The notes beneath the pieces are model-generated. The model made no database searches and had not been told where the DNA came from. It saw nothing but the letters and a program-made list of their open reading frames with translations. From assembly GCA_947652115.1 (NCBI GenBank), contig OX393569.1:7251294-7315293 (forward strand): 64,000 bases of DNA, read 5' to 3'. Below are positions 1 through 11,290 of this stretch, piece after piece (within the stretch, counting starts at the first letter, position 1; each line of letters starts with the position of its first letter). A program made the position numbers and the translations under genes. The DNA is from Blastomussa wellsi (Eukaryota; Cnidaria; Anthozoa; Scleractinia; Plerogyridae).

Positions 1-227
1 ATTGTATGGGCGACAATGTTCGAGTGACCTGAGTTATAACTCATTCTCTGTGGGATGAAGGAACAGGGAGTATTTCTAATCCCCCGTGGATGTATCGGAA
101 TGCTTGTCCCTCACAGATCCGCCAGTGTTTACTTCACTGGTATACGCTTGGGCACTGCTCTGCGATAGAAAATGTCAATGTTAAATCACCTAGACCAGGG
201 GTATTATTATTTGGCATTTGTTAACAG
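1..227. other. No gene recognised at left edge
   Basis: I see no convincing exon here. The stretch ends in a good splice acceptor (cag at 225-227) that opens the first MAM exon, so it is probably intron of the gene that follows, and the 5' end of that gene lies off the window. Confidence 0.4.
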
Positions 228-1169
228 GCCCCAATGACTGTGACTTTGATTTCGATGGATTCTGCGGCTGGTCAAAGAGCAGTGACAACGACAATAAATT
301 TGAGTGGTTGAAAGGGTCTGGTGCGACAACCAGCAGCAGAACTGGGCCGTCCGCTGACCACACCAGCGGCGCAGGTACAAAGTTCATTTCAGAGGGGGTC
401 AGTGTTGGACTTTTTTTGTGTTAACGCTCTTTGATTTCAAACATAAACTTGATCTGCGCATGTTTACCATTCACCAGGCAACTATCTTTATGTTGAATCG
501 TCCAGTCCCGCTCAGGAGGGAAATAAGGCTAGGTTACTTAGTGAGCAATTTCCAGCAACCGCTGGCCGGTGCCTGTTGTTTTGGTACCACATGTACGGTT
601 CATCAACTGGAACTCTAAATGTTCGCATCAAGGACAAAGACGGCAAATCAACGCTTGTTTGGTCCAAGTCTGGTGATCAAGGAAATAAGTGGTTCGAAGC
701 AAAGTCGACTCTTGAAAGTAACTTAGATTATAAGGTACAATTTATGATTTTCTCTTTCAAAAAACGAATAGAAAACTAACCATTATCTGAAAAGCTAACA
801 CTGGGAAAAGGGAAGACTGAACCATTTTTCGTTTGCCAAGTCAAAAACCAGGTTAAATTAGCGGAAAAACAGCGGAAACGACAACTTACAAGAACATCAA
901 CAATGGCAACGAAACAACCACATCAACAAAAACAAAAACAACAGCAACAGCAACGAAAACAACGAAGACTTCAAAGGAAGTTTGGTAGAAATCTAAAATA
1001 TTTCGAGCTCCACAACTGTTACTACAACAGGTGACGACTGGAAGCAAACACATATCGTTAGATAAAAGTAATCACTTTATTTTGCAGGTGGAATTTGAAG
1101 CCGTTAGAGGCAGCAGTTTCCGAGGCGATATTGCACTCGATGATATCCGATTTAGTGGCGGACCTTGCA
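228..1169 (+). CDS. MAM domain exons of a secreted or membrane protein (5' end missing)
   Basis: Three exons, 228-374, 478-734 and 1088-1169, join with matching phases (in phase 1, then 1, then 0) to give one complete MAM domain. The order is CDFDFDGFCGW, a DHTSGAGNYLYVES core, then LLFWYHMYGSSTGTLNV, then GDIALDDIRFSGGPC. MAM is an extracellular adhesion and oligomerisation module of about 160 residues, and the conserved Cys and the DDI motif near the end are present. Read straight on, the last exon reaches TAA at 1172-1174. Alternatively a weak donor (GTTAAG at 1170) ends it in phase 1, as usual for shuffled extracellular modules, and it then fits the phase of the exon at 3006. No signal peptide is visible because the start of the gene is outside the window. 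The domain call is secure; the full gene model is inferred. Confidence 0.85.
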
Positions 1170-1174
1170 GTTAA

Positions 1175-1982
1175 GTTTTGGAGGGTTGTGATGAAGTTTT
1201 GAATCAGCTCAGTCTTCTTTGTGCATTTAACCACTGAAGACACTGAACTAGCCATTCCAATGAACTTTGGACCGGGCAAGTTCCTCCTATTCGTTCATAT
1301 AAGCTACATTTGTAAGCTCACTTTTTAAAAATCATTGCATTGGGAAGTAGACAAGTCAGCATCACAGAGCGATTTTCAATTGAGTGTCGTAAAACCAAAA
1401 CCAAAGTAAAAGAAAGAACGGAGACAATCCAGTGATCCAAAACTCGAAGTAATTACGCACAGCTGACACAAAGCACGGGAAAACATGCGCGCGCGAGACA
1501 CGATGGGTTTTGGTTTTACTCCTTATTGGTTGAAAAAGGGGTGCGAGATCAGTTTTTAAACCAATTACTGAGCGTTGTAATGCAAAACCCTAAAACTCTA
1601 AATTCTTTCTGATTTTTCGGAATTCTTCTGAGGTTAAAATCTTGTTTTTCCCTAAGATTTGCGTTTCGGCAAGTTTTACTTGCCTTCGTCAGGACTGCTT
1701 GCAAATTAAGGTGGCTCATATCAGTTTTTCGGAACCACACCAACCCAGCTTTAAATGGCTACAGCTTCGCTGTTGTGCGTCGGTTGGGCACGATTTTTCG
1801 CACATCAACTAGATATTGAATAAGGTTTCCAAAAATGTACATTTCATTGGCATCGGTGTTACCATAGCAACGAAATGATGACGTCATTGTTTCTGAAAAT
1901 CAGCATTTTTCTCGAAATCCAGACCTAAACTTTTAAAACGAATCAACGTCCCTTCTAGTATACATTTAGATCTTCCACACTG
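1175..1982. other. Intron or intergenic stretch without recognisable genes
   Basis: Only short chance frames are present. If the MAM exons splice to the exon at 3006, this stretch lies inside that intron. Confidence 0.4.
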
Positions 1983-2464
1983 CAAAGTTTGAAAAAATTC
2001 TATGGGAGCGTTTTTGAAAAAAAGCTTGTTGAATATTTTGCTGTCAAAATTTAAAAAGTTCGCCTTAGTATCTGTTAGTATCTGTTTCAATGCCTCTGAA
2101 ATGTTCAGGGATGACACATAACATGCTAGACTTTCGATCTAGAGATTTTAAAAAAATTCTATCGACTAGTTTTTACATAGATGCTCCCATATAAAAGACG
2201 TTCCTTCTATGAGAAAAATGTGAGTATTAAAGACATTACTTTTGAGTTCGCACAGAGAAATCTAGTGAAGCAAACTGGATGAAACCTTTCAGGAAAGTTG
2301 TTCTATGCCAAAGGTATAAAACATGGAAAGGACATTGTTACAATCTACAGGAAGTCGCTGGAATCACGAACTAACAGATACTAAGGCGAACTTGCTTAAT
2401 TTTGACAGCAAAATATTCAACTAGCTGTTTTTCAAAACGCTCTCATAGAATTTTTTCAAACTTT
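1983..2464. repeat. Foldback element with about 95-bp imperfect inverted arms
   Basis: The left arm 1983-2078 and right arm 2371-2464 are near-complementary. For example, both contain a reverse-complement pair of ctaacagatactaaggcgaac and of ctatgrgagcg. The loop of about 290 bp has no coding content. This is typical of a non-autonomous foldback or MITE, though I found no clear target-site duplication. Confidence 0.7.
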
Positions 2465-2555
2465 AATAAGAGGTGAACGTTTCAGAGATAAGAGAAATTT
2501 CAAATTTAGATGTGTTAAAAGGGTCTTTGTCACTTTTCTGCGCATGTGTGACGAT

Positions 2556-2586
2556 TTGATTTCTGGTCCGACGGACCAGAAATCAA
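2556..2586. repeat. Perfect 15-bp-arm palindrome
   Basis: ttgatttctggtccg at 2556-2570 and its exact reverse complement at 2572-2586 are separated by one A. It may be a relic of a small foldback element or a protein-binding palindrome; nothing nearby decides which. Confidence 0.6.
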
Positions 2587-3005
2587 AGTTAATTTATGCG
2601 ATTAAAATCCTCTTCCATCGACCTCGCGAGGCTTCCAAAAGCTATAAAAATTGAGGTAAGGTATTATTTGGTCATTTTTCGAAGTTTTAAGCGGAAAACA
2701 TTGCATGTATTTTCTTTTCAACATCACAAGAAATATGATGTTCCGAAGGGTGATACACAAAGCGGTTCGGGACGAAAGCTAAAACAAAGGAATGAGGCAA
2801 GACAAAGTGGTGTTCGTGCGCACGTGAAAACTCAAAAACAATCGTAGAAGGCCACGGTGGTTCGTAGCAGCGTGCAGTGCACAACCTTGCCAAATGTGTA
2901 TTGGTTAAAACACTTTCTGTGCGAATTAAGGCTCCGCATGCGCGTTATCGTGGCAATGGCCCTTTAAGTACGGAACTGACGAGGCTAAATTTTACCCCTT
3001 AACAG

Positions 3006-3899
3006 TTGAAAAAGTCGGATGCTTTCGGGATAACAGGAAACAGCGAGCATTTCCGAAGATGTTGAAAAATCTGCGACGCGAGATAGACTGGTATCATCTG
3101 GAGAAAACCATTCAGAAGTGTGCTCTGCTGACCAAACAGAACAATTATAAGGTGAGCCGGCGCTCGACCAATCGCAGAACATTTTTTGTGAGAGTGGGGA
3201 ATTTGCGTAATGGAGGCTTCCATGGCGGGTTAAAAAATGACAAAAGACACTAGTATTCAATTGTCCTCCAGAATTCTTACGAAAAGTTGCCGTATGTAAG
3301 TAGAAGTCCCTTGAAATAACTTATAAATATATTTTTTTCCATCAAATGAATGACCATTCCTTGTTCCTAAAGACCCAGGGAGTCCTTCATAGTTGTGCGA
3401 GTAATCAGTGTAAAGGCAATTTTAGTTAAGCAATTGCAGTACTGATGTCTAAGACTATGGCGATAAAAGGCAAAAACAACTCCTGAAGTTGAAAAACGAG
3501 GTTAAAAATGTTGATTTTTTAAATAAAAACCATCACATTTGCCGGCAACTTGATTTTTTTATCTTGCAATGTCTTACTTGACAACTTCGGTTTAACGAAA
3601 GACAGGGGCCAACTTGTGTCGCCTGCTATTAGCTATTGAATAGATAACTTTCTTTCTTGGTGTTTGAGGGTCCATGGTAAGAAACGTCACGTTACGAGGT
3701 CGTCCAGGGCTTCAACATTTTCGTATTTGATTATTTTCCTCAGGTTTTTGCTATTCAGTTTTATGGGGAGTGCTGGAGTGGGGAGTCATCCAAGGTGCAG
3801 TACGATCGGTGGGGTGCAGTTGATAAATCAAAGTGTCCGTTTGGAGTCGGCTCAGGCAATATAAATGCTGTTTACAGACTTCTTCCGAAGGAAATTTGA
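3006..3899 (+). CDS. Two exons of an extracellular Cys/Trp-rich module, C-terminal end of gene
   Basis: Exon 3006-3151 (acceptor aacag, donor GTGAGC) encodes EKVGCFRDNR, then an LRREIDWYHLEKTIQKCA helix, ending NNYK. Exon 3744-3899 (acceptor cctcag) encodes VFAIQFYGECWSGESS, then a GVGSGNINAVYRL ending and a TGA stop at 3897-3899. The phases match. The GCFxD start, amphipathic middle, FYGECWSG motif and a final VY look like a Cys-rich extracellular module that I associate with cnidarian secreted proteins, but I cannot attach a firm family name or function. The first exon begins with two bases that complete a phase-1 codon, so it can follow the MAM exon ending at 1169. That would make this the C-terminal module of the MAM protein. 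Treating it as a separate gene is the alternative. Confidence 0.65.
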
Positions 3900-4778
3900 T
3901 TTTCTTTGAATCTCTCTTATTTACATCGTTTATCAAAATGCCTCTGAGAAAAACAAAATAGCCAAGAAAAGCTGCAGGTAATTTGTTCATCAGAAATAGC
4001 TTCGGAACAAAGAAGTGAAATAAGGATAGATGAATGGTTATTTTGTGGTGATATGTTGGCGAGCACAAGTGCTTGTAAACCTAGAATTGCATTAACCCCT
4101 GCTGTGGTTTATTAAACTTGAAGGCGTATGACAAAATGGCGTTGTATGACTCTTCTTACTTTCCACACCTCATTTGCTTTTTAGTTTTGCACTTGGAAGC
4201 GTGCACCCTCGGTGACCCGAAGGGGAGACACGAAGGAAACCCACCAGCGAAATCTTTGTCACCAAACCGAGGCAAGCATTAGAATGAGTCGTGGAACTAA
4301 TCGTACGAGAGTAGCATCTCAGAGGCACTCATTGCGAATTCTTGCAAACTTTCATTTGCACCCATTTCGCTGCTGGGTTTACCGTCTTCCTGTAGCCCAG
4401 ACTAACCGCCCCTGGGTCTCCGAGGATGGGGAGTATGAAACTGTAGTTTTACCATAACTGCAAAAATTCTCGCGCGCCCATTGGCTAACATTCATGGTCG
4501 AAAAATGCATCGAAACATAAAAATGACGTAGTATGACGCCATCGCCCGCGCTTTTTCAAAACGTTTAACAACAACTTTTATCACTCAAAGTTTTAAGAGT
4601 CTTTAGTGCTGTTAGTTCGCAGAAATAAGACGCAAATTGCTTCCAAAGGGTCTCCTTTAAAGAGGAAATCATCAAATTCGTTTTCAAGGTGAATATGGAT
4701 CCGGATTGAATTAATCCTTGACGGGAAAACACCAAAGTTTGACGTGGAACTCGTTGAATGGGATGCCTTTCACGGGTT
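3900..4778. other. 3' flank or UTR without recognisable gene
   Basis: The stretch follows the stop codon at 3899. No exon, RNA gene or clear repeat was recognised; part of it is probably 3'UTR of the preceding gene. Confidence 0.35.
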
Positions 4779-5052
4779 GGAAGGTGCAGTGGCCTAATGG
4801 TTAGTGACTCCAGATCAGGGAGACAGGATTCGAACCCTGCTATTCTTGGGCAAGACACTTCACTCTCACAGTGCCTCTCTTCACCCAGGTGTATAAATGC
4901 CTATTGGCAAATTTACTACTGGGGGTACTCCTGCAATGGACAAGCATCCCATCCAGGGGTCGAGGTGGGAGTAGACTCTCTGTCGCTTCATGCTACAGAA
5001 ACCAGGATAAGCTCCGGCCTGATGATAACAATATTTAATCAGGAAACTCTAT
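4779..5052 (+). mobile_element. tRNA-derived SINE
   Basis: A pol III A-box-like tggcctaatggttag (about 4789-4803) and B-box-like ggattcgaaccc head a conserved body containing cttgggcaagacac and cacccaggtgtataaatg. The same body recurs inverted at 10236-11290 and 24748-24880. The tRNA part has no complete cloverleaf, so this is a SINE and not a tRNA gene. Confidence 0.8.
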
Positions 5053-5193
5053 CACAAATGTGGTTTTCATAGAGGTCCTATGACTAAAAAATAAATGTGT
5101 ACAAATAAAATATAATACATATTTCATAACAATTTAGAAATCACAAGAATTAATAAAAATAGAAGAAAAATAAAAGGTTAAAAATTTAAAAAG

Positions 5194-6300
5194 CTAAAAG
5201 GAAGACAACAAATTTCTCTTAAAAATCACCAAGCTAGATGACTTTCTAATGAACGTGTCAAGACTGTTAAAATCATTTACAGCATGATATGCTAAGCGTT
5301 GTTTTCCCCAATTTCGTTTAACTCTAGGGAGCCTTATGAGATCTTTGTTTCGCGTATTATGCGAATGCATGTCCGTTTGCCTAGACATAACTAAAGAATG
5401 ATTAATTTGACCAGTGGTACATTTATAAATGTAAACACATCTATGATATTTTCTGCGGTCTACTAGGTTCAACCATTTTAAGGTTTTTAATGCTTCAGTT
5501 GCCGAAGATAAAGGTGGGTTATCTAAAATCAATTTCGCTGCTTTGTTCTGTAAAAGCTGGAGTTCTTTCATAAGTGTTGCATTGTTCTTATCTCCCCAGA
5601 CGATATCTGCATAATCTAGGATAGGTAACACTAAACTATTGTAAAATAGTAAGCGAGCCTGAAGAGGCAAATAATACTTGATTCTGCGAAGAAGACTAAG
5701 GTTCTTATTAATCTTAGCTGAGATGTACTCTACATGATCAGCCCAAGTAAAATCAGATGACAACATTATTCCTAGATATTTAAAACTTGAGACGGAATCT
5801 ATGTAAGACTCAAAAATATGCAAAGAAAGAGATGGAATACCAATAGTTTTTCTACTACTGCCTATAATCATAGACTTTGTTTTACTGAGATTTAGCGTCA
5901 GTTTGTTTCTATTTAGCCATTTAGCAACTTCCAGGAGATCTTCATTGAGAGCTTCCTCCAGCATACGTGGCTCCTTTGAAAAACAGTAGAGGACTGTATC
6001 GTCAGCATAGAGTGTCACTTGGGAATTCTTCACTACCAGAGGCAGATCGTTTATATAAATTAGAAAAAACAGGGGGCCCAAAATGCTCCCCTGAGGCACC
6101 CCAAGGGGCACATGTAGAGGGTCAGACATAGCATTATCACATGACGTGCGCTGTTTTCGGTTGCTCAGGTAGGACTTGAACCAAAGTAGAGTACTAGCAG
6201 AGACACCAATCTGCGACAATTTGGATATCAGAATAGCGTGGTCCACGGTATCAAATGCTTTTGTCAGGTCTAGGAATACTGCCCCGCTTGAATGCAGACT
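5194..6300 (-). pseudogene. 5'-truncated LINE reverse transcriptase ORF
   Basis: An open frame of about 365 residues reads on the - strand from about 6300 to the stop at 5194. It contains the RT palm motif A (AVFLDLTKAFDTVDHAIL), the GVPQGSILGPLFFLIYINDLP block, motif C as YADDT, then the thumb-like NLSKTKSM region. The non-LTR C-terminal tail ends VNDFNSLDTFIRKSSSLVIFKRNLLSSF. Upstream of motif A the frame meets a TAA within a few codons, and the endonuclease domain and fingers are absent, as expected of a 5'-truncated insertion. An A/T-rich 3' tail lies at 5100-5190. The long open frame with intact YADD implies a fairly recent insertion, but the fragment cannot transpose by itself. The non-LTR class is secure; I do not assign a clade. 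Confidence 0.9.
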
Positions 6301-6342
6301 TACTTAATTTAATTATTTTAATGATAATAGTATATATGATAT

Positions 6343-6590
6343 TTAGAGATGAAGCCAGATCAGCCTCAGTTTGTTTTCATGTGGCTCCTCTATCCCGGTG
6401 AAATTGGAAATTAAAAATGTTGGTTTTTGAGGAGGGAGGAAAACCGGAGAACCAGGCCAAAAAACCCTAACTATGAGAGAACCAACAACAAACTCAACCC
6501 ACATATGGCACTGCACTGGAATTGAACCTGGGCCACATTGGTGGCAGCCATTAAGTGCTCTCACCACTGTGTCATCCTCGCTCCCCTAAT
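6343..6590 (-). mobile_element. tRNA-derived SINE (second family)
   Basis: Read on the - strand it has an A-box-like cagtggtgagagcac and B-box-like ggttcaattcc. A body with gggttgagtttgttgttggt and ctccggttttcctccctcctc follows, and it ends near the gccacatgaaaac tail. The body differs from the 4779 SINE, so two families are present. Confidence 0.75.
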
Positions 6591-6715
6591 GATCTATCAC
6601 TAGCATTACAAGAAATGTATCACGATCATCATTAAGGATGATTATTATACATTGTAGTCACCATCTGTCTTCTCATTGGCTAAGAGCCTACAGTTAATTC
6701 TGGGAAACAGCGCAA

Positions 6716-6764
6716 CCTACAGATTATTTAATAATCTGCTAGCAGATAAGTGAATAATCTGTAG
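6716..6764. repeat. Short inverted repeat around a small palindrome
   Basis: acctacagattattta is followed about 15 bases later by tgaataatctgtaggt, with a palindromic ctgctagcag between the arms. It is probably a terminal remnant of a foldback element. Confidence 0.5.
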
Positions 6765-6806
6765 GTCTTGCACACAGTGCATGATTACAGACAGAAAAGT
6801 AAGAAC

Positions 6807-7050
6807 ATGGATTGTCGATTCGCTTCATCGACCCAGCAAGAAAGTGAGAAATTGCTTGAAGATAAAGATTCTGAAAATACTAAAAAATCGACAAAGGTGG
6901 CGATGGAACTGTTCTACGAATAAATTAAAGAGAAAAACATTCATGAAACACATGACAAAAAGAATTAGCGCAAGTGTTGAAATCTTTTTATGTGGAAGCG
7001 CGAAAAAAGGATGGATCGTTTTACTTCATGGGAAGTCTGAAAACAATGCA
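6807..7050 (+). pseudogene. Decayed N-terminal fragment of a Crypton/DUF3504-type recombinase gene
   Basis: The frame from ATG 6807 reads MDCRFASSTQQESEKLLEDK, then STKVAMELFYE, a TAA stop, then KNIHETHDKKELAQVLKSFYVEARKKDGSFY. The KS(T/S)Kxxxxxxxx(Y/W) plus LxxFYVEARKKDG pattern resembles the N-terminal SAM-like region of Crypton tyrosine recombinases. That region was domesticated in ZMYM2- and QRICH1-type proteins. The in-frame stop and the loss of everything C-terminal make it a pseudogene fragment. A related but different copy sits in each tandem unit to the right. Confidence 0.55.
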
Positions 7051-8944
7051 TAATAAAACAATTATTAGATTCGGCTTTTGTGATATCTGGAATAATCAAG
7101 GTCTTGGTTATTGTTTGACTGGGTTACAGTCCCACCAGCCCCCTGCCTCATACGCCTATGCTTATTGGAGGGGCTTGGTTTATCAATTTAGCAAAATGCT
7201 GTCCAATATAGGATATGTTGAGTTTATCCAAGCATTGCTCTGTAATTTCTGCAGATGCTATTGATGCCAACAGTCTTGTAAGATGTGATTACACTTAAAT
7301 CATTCACCCAATGGTGTTATTGTGCCTCACTGAGCTGTGAGTTTACAAGTGTCATAGGCATGATATCATAAGGGAATCTGGCCGTATTCCACTGAAAAAT
7401 TTGGTTGTCTAAGACAGCATTTTATGTTGCTTGAAGGCAGTTCAATTGAAAACCAGGCGTAAAAGGCGGGCATCAAAACATGAATATTCAGTGGAACTTT
7501 CTAACAAATTCAAAATAGATTATTGATAAACAGAAGCTTAATGCTGTTTATGTAAAATAATCATATATGATATAATAATCACTTACAATTAAAAAACACA
7601 TTGAAGAAAAGCTAGTCCACACCTGTGGCACCACCCTCCCCATGGGCCTCTGAAAATAATTATGGGAACTATATAGTGGCAGATCCAGACATTGAGCTAG
7701 TTGGGGGGGGGGGGGGGTAACAATTTAGGTGGAGAGTCGACTGTGTGACACCGAACATGTGAGCCATTACCAAAAATAAGGCCTTGGCCCCGTGCCCCTC
7801 CCCTAGACCAAACAATGCTATAATTACTTTTAATTAGCTATAACTGGATAAGAGAAATCCTGTTCTCCGATCCCGATCCCAGATTTTTTATTAACACAAA
7901 GCGTTTTAAAATGATATAGGTAAAAGCCTTATTCATATCATCATCATTTTTTTCTTACCTCAACGTCTCGGCGGCATATTATCAAAAAAATTGCAGCCTT
8001 GATAGTCGTAAGAAAACGGCTTCAGGCGGTGTAAACTGCAGAAACACTCTAAAAACTTCTCGCTTGCGCTCTGCACATGTCTACACTACGAGCAAACAGT
8101 TGAAGAAACATTTTATCAAAGTTGCGAAGATAATAATTTGATTTGAAATTGTGGCTGTTCAGAGTTATAGTTCTGGAAGGGAATGAGAGAGAAAGATAAC
8201 GAAACCTTCTGAGAAAAGCGCAAAATAAATGCTCCACCCACCTAACTGTGTTGTTTGAGGAACCATGTTACAAAGTTACACCACACGATTCTCGCTTTGT
8301 GCAAGCACCGCTGACATCAGAGTGGGCTCATGTCGAATATGAAAGGCGGGCTTTCTTGAAAAATATACACTTCGAAAAACCGTCTGTTTCGTTCGATCTT
8401 TCTTAAACTTGCTAGTTATGCAATCTGATTGTTGTTTAAGCTACAGTAAACGCACAAGATCACCTTGAATGAACCGGAGAGCAATGGAACGAAAGAAAGT
8501 TTCACTGAGTTTGAAAACAGGGACAGCGAGAAACAAATCCAAGGTGAGAACTGATCGCGAAGTACATAGCTACATCGTCTATATAGAGCATGTAGACCCA
8601 TGTAACAGAACGACTTCATCTAATTAATTTCTTTCGGGGTTAAAAGGATACTTGAGGCAACATTTGAAAAGTAAGGTGATGATCTAATATAACCGCAGAA
8701 ATCCAGATCGAGTACGAAAATTCAGAAAGCCTGGTGGCAGATCGAAATACAAAAACAGTACTAAGTTTTAAGACTTTATACATGTACATAATCGAAATTG
8801 TAAGTTTATATTTTGCCAAGCACAACTGAAAGGGCTGCAAATGTAATTTTGGTAGAGAAATGCATGCAGCCTATTGAAATTATCGAACCAAATCGAACTT
8901 AGTCGAACCCACTCACGCGATTCGGCACAATTGGGTTCAGTAAT
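7051..8944. other. Non-coding stretch with a homopolymer G run
   Basis: No gene recognised. A run of 15 G at 7703-7717 lies in a stretch beginning gtggcagatccag, which resembles the ends of the CAGGGG-type MITEs nearby. The remainder is anonymous A/T-rich sequence. Confidence 0.4.
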
Positions 8945-9114
8945 CAGGGGCGGATCTAGGGGAAGGGTGCAGGGGGTAAACACCTAGACTGAGATGAGCT
9001 GTCACTATACTGTGGCTTTCTAATATAACTACCGGTAGTATAATTTGTGTGTTACATGGATGTCATTCTTTAGTGTTGCACCCTTCCTAAGAAAAATCCT
9101 GGATCCACCTCTGG
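8945..9114. mobile_element. Small hAT-like MITE (CAGGGGCGGATC ends)
   Basis: Left end caggggcggatctagg (8945-8960) and right end cctggatccacctctg (9099-9114) are inverted with about 13 of 16 matches. The interior is 140 bp and non-coding. CAGGG termini are typical of hAT-derived MITEs. I see no clear 8-bp target duplication here. Confidence 0.55.
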
Positions 9115-9473
9115 ACATTGAACATAAGGGAAGAGCCACCCAGTGGATCTGTTAATAAATAGACGTGAGTGTTTTACTGGGAATTACACCACTTGTAAAA
9201 TTCATGCAAAACTACATCTGGGACCGTAGTGGCGTATTAAGCTTCTCAAATTGTTGCGTGACAATTATGCGATATAATACGAAACTAGCCAATCAGAATA
9301 CACAGATCCTTGCAAACCTGCAAGGGGTCGGAACAAGCTTTTGGGAGCCAAGGATTATGTGACATGTCTGGCTGCAGTGCAGGCTAGATTCAGTTTGTGT
9401 ACAAAGTTGCCAAACGAACGTCGATAATGTGTTTTTGTCTGTATAATAAAAAGAAAATTACATGTTAGCTCAA

Positions 9474-9576
9474 AGATATGAATTTTATGTTCTCGTGGCA
9501 AGAACAATATCTCACTTGTTCGCTGCGCTCACTCGGGAGATATTGTTCTTGCCACTCTAACATAAAATTCATATCT
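9474..9576. repeat. Hairpin-forming inverted repeat (about 39-bp arms)
   Basis: agatatgaattttatgtt followed by gtggcaagaacaatatctc (9474-9513) is mirrored by its complement at 9537-9576. The loop is a tcgctgcgctcactcg stretch. Confidence 0.7.
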
Positions 9577-9599
9577 TCTCGCCACCGTGTAATATCCTC

Positions 9600-9625
9600 T
9601 ATTTATTATTATTATTATTATTATT
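9600..9625. repeat. (TTA)n microsatellite
   Basis: Eight or so ATT/TTA trinucleotides in a row. Confidence 0.9.
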
Positions 9626-10235
9626 CAAGCTCTCACAAAATTTTTGAGCGGTCAAACGTTCGATTGTCATGCGTTTGTCATGGGTTTGATTAGTTTGACT
9701 GAGTTCAATTAGTATTTTTGGGGTGAATTCTAGATTTTTAGATTGGGTTTGGTTGAGTTTCATTAGGATCAATTAGTTTGGAAATCGAACTCTCTCGCAC
9801 AATTTTTTGGTTTGGCTGTGTTCAATTCAGTTATCAAACTAGCTTATGGAACCCAATGGTTTGATTTCAAAGAGTTTGATTACATGCAGGTTTGATTAGT
9901 AACACCAGGATTTTCATGTAAGTTCTTTCAATAGATCACAGATGAATAGACCCTTGCTGTGCAAAATACTGTACACTGTGAACTAATACATCGTTCAAAA
10001 GGGACATTGCATCACAACCATGCATAATTTATAACGTTATAGCTACATTACATGTACATTCAGCTGCGAACACAATCTCATTGCCGCAGCCCACTTGTCT
10101 TTTGGTCTGCACCAAGAAACATGGATGCTATTCAGCCCTGATTTTTGAAGCATGTACATAGTGCATTGTTTTGATTCCAAGCCTAAATGCTGGTTACTCC
10201 CAGCAATCAGGTCGATATTTCTGACATTAAAGTCT

Positions 10236-11290
10236 GCATACGAGCCTAGTGGCCCATCAGGCCGGACCTTATCCCAGTTTCTGTGGCATGAAGCGACAGA
10301 GAATATATGACCTCTCACGTGAAAATGTTCCTAATGGTTAGCCGTTCCAATGGCTAGCAAACGGATGATGAACGGCTAACAAGCCATGTGAAACAGATTC
10401 AGTGAACATATGAACGGGTAATGAAAATTTTCGCACGGATAAGGTCAAACGTATGAACAGCTTATGAAAATTTTCGCACGGATAAGGTCAAACGTATGAA
10501 CGGCTAATGAAAATTTTCGCGAGATGTTGGTTATGCATTGCTGATGGTTCCATGATTGATAGAGAGCCTTTCTTGGCTGTTCAGCCGTTTTGCCTCATTG
10601 ATTTTGAAATGGTTTTCACTGGAATGCGTTCTCGATGTTTGACCAAATTAATGGTTGTTGTGTAATGTAAACATGGCCGCAAGTTTGAATGGGTGACCAA
10701 TAACAGCGAACGGCAGTTGAATTTTTTGCAACGGATGGCTCGAGCTGTGTGAACAAACGGCTGATGGATTTTTTGCAACGGATGGCTCGAGCTGTGCGAA
10801 CAAACGGCTGATGAAGTTTTTCTAACGGATGGCTCGAGGCGTGCAAACGGTTGATGAATTTTTTTGCATGGATAGCCCGAGCCGTGCGAACGGTTTTTGA
10901 ATTTTTTCGCACGGATAGCTGGAGCCGTGCAAACGGCTGGTGAATTTTTTCGAACGGATGCTCAAGCTATTCGAAACAGCATTCAAATCCATGCAAACGG
11001 GTAATGAACAGCTTCGGAACGGCTATCCGTTCGAAACGGCTATTGGTTGGGAACGTTTTCGCGTGAGAGGTCACATATTTCTACTCCCCCCTGGTTGGGA
11101 TGCTAAACCATTGCAGGGTTACATGTAAATTTGCCGGTACCTATTTATACACCTGGGTGAAGAGAGGCACTATGAGAGTAAAATGTCTTGCCCAAGAACA
11201 CCACACAGTGCCCTGGCCAGGGCTTGAGCCCAGACCGTCCGATCTAGAGTACAGCACACTGCCAACTCTTCCAGTTTCTGATACCTATAC
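10236..11290 (-). mobile_element. SINE copy on - strand, split by an inserted element
   Basis: The 3' part of the 4779-type SINE lies at about 10236-10304 (catcaggccgg, ttctgtggcatgaagcgacagag, all reverse). Its 5' part continues at about 11079-11290 (ctactccc, tacacctgggtgaagagaggcac, cttgcccaagaacac, B-box complement gggcttgagccc). The two halves abut when the interval 10303-11080 is removed, so the SINE was present first. Confidence 0.75.
10303..11080. mobile_element. TIR element packed with degenerate minisatellite, nested in a SINE
   Basis: Terminal inverted repeats of about 45 bp pair atgacctctcacgtgaaaatg (10307-) with its near complement ending at about 11076. ATAT flanks both sides. 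The interior consists of degenerate units of roughly 40 bp built on acggatggctcgagc, gtgcgaacggctgatgaa and tttttcgc, repeated about a dozen times. No open frame spans it. It is a non-autonomous DNA transposon whose body is an expanded satellite. Confidence 0.7.

Noticed and set aside
4212..4457. 81-codon frame MTRRGDTKETHQRNLCHQTE
   Set aside because: No family resemblance or splice support. It lies in the probable 3' flank of the MAM-module gene.
4783..4840. tRNA gene
   Set aside because: A and B boxes are present, but the sequence cannot fold into a full cloverleaf and is joined to a SINE body. The same applies at 6510, 14420, 18845 and 24830.
10320..11060. CRISPR-like array
   Set aside because: The repeats are degenerate, there are no unique spacers of constant length, and the block is bounded by transposon ends in a eukaryotic genome.
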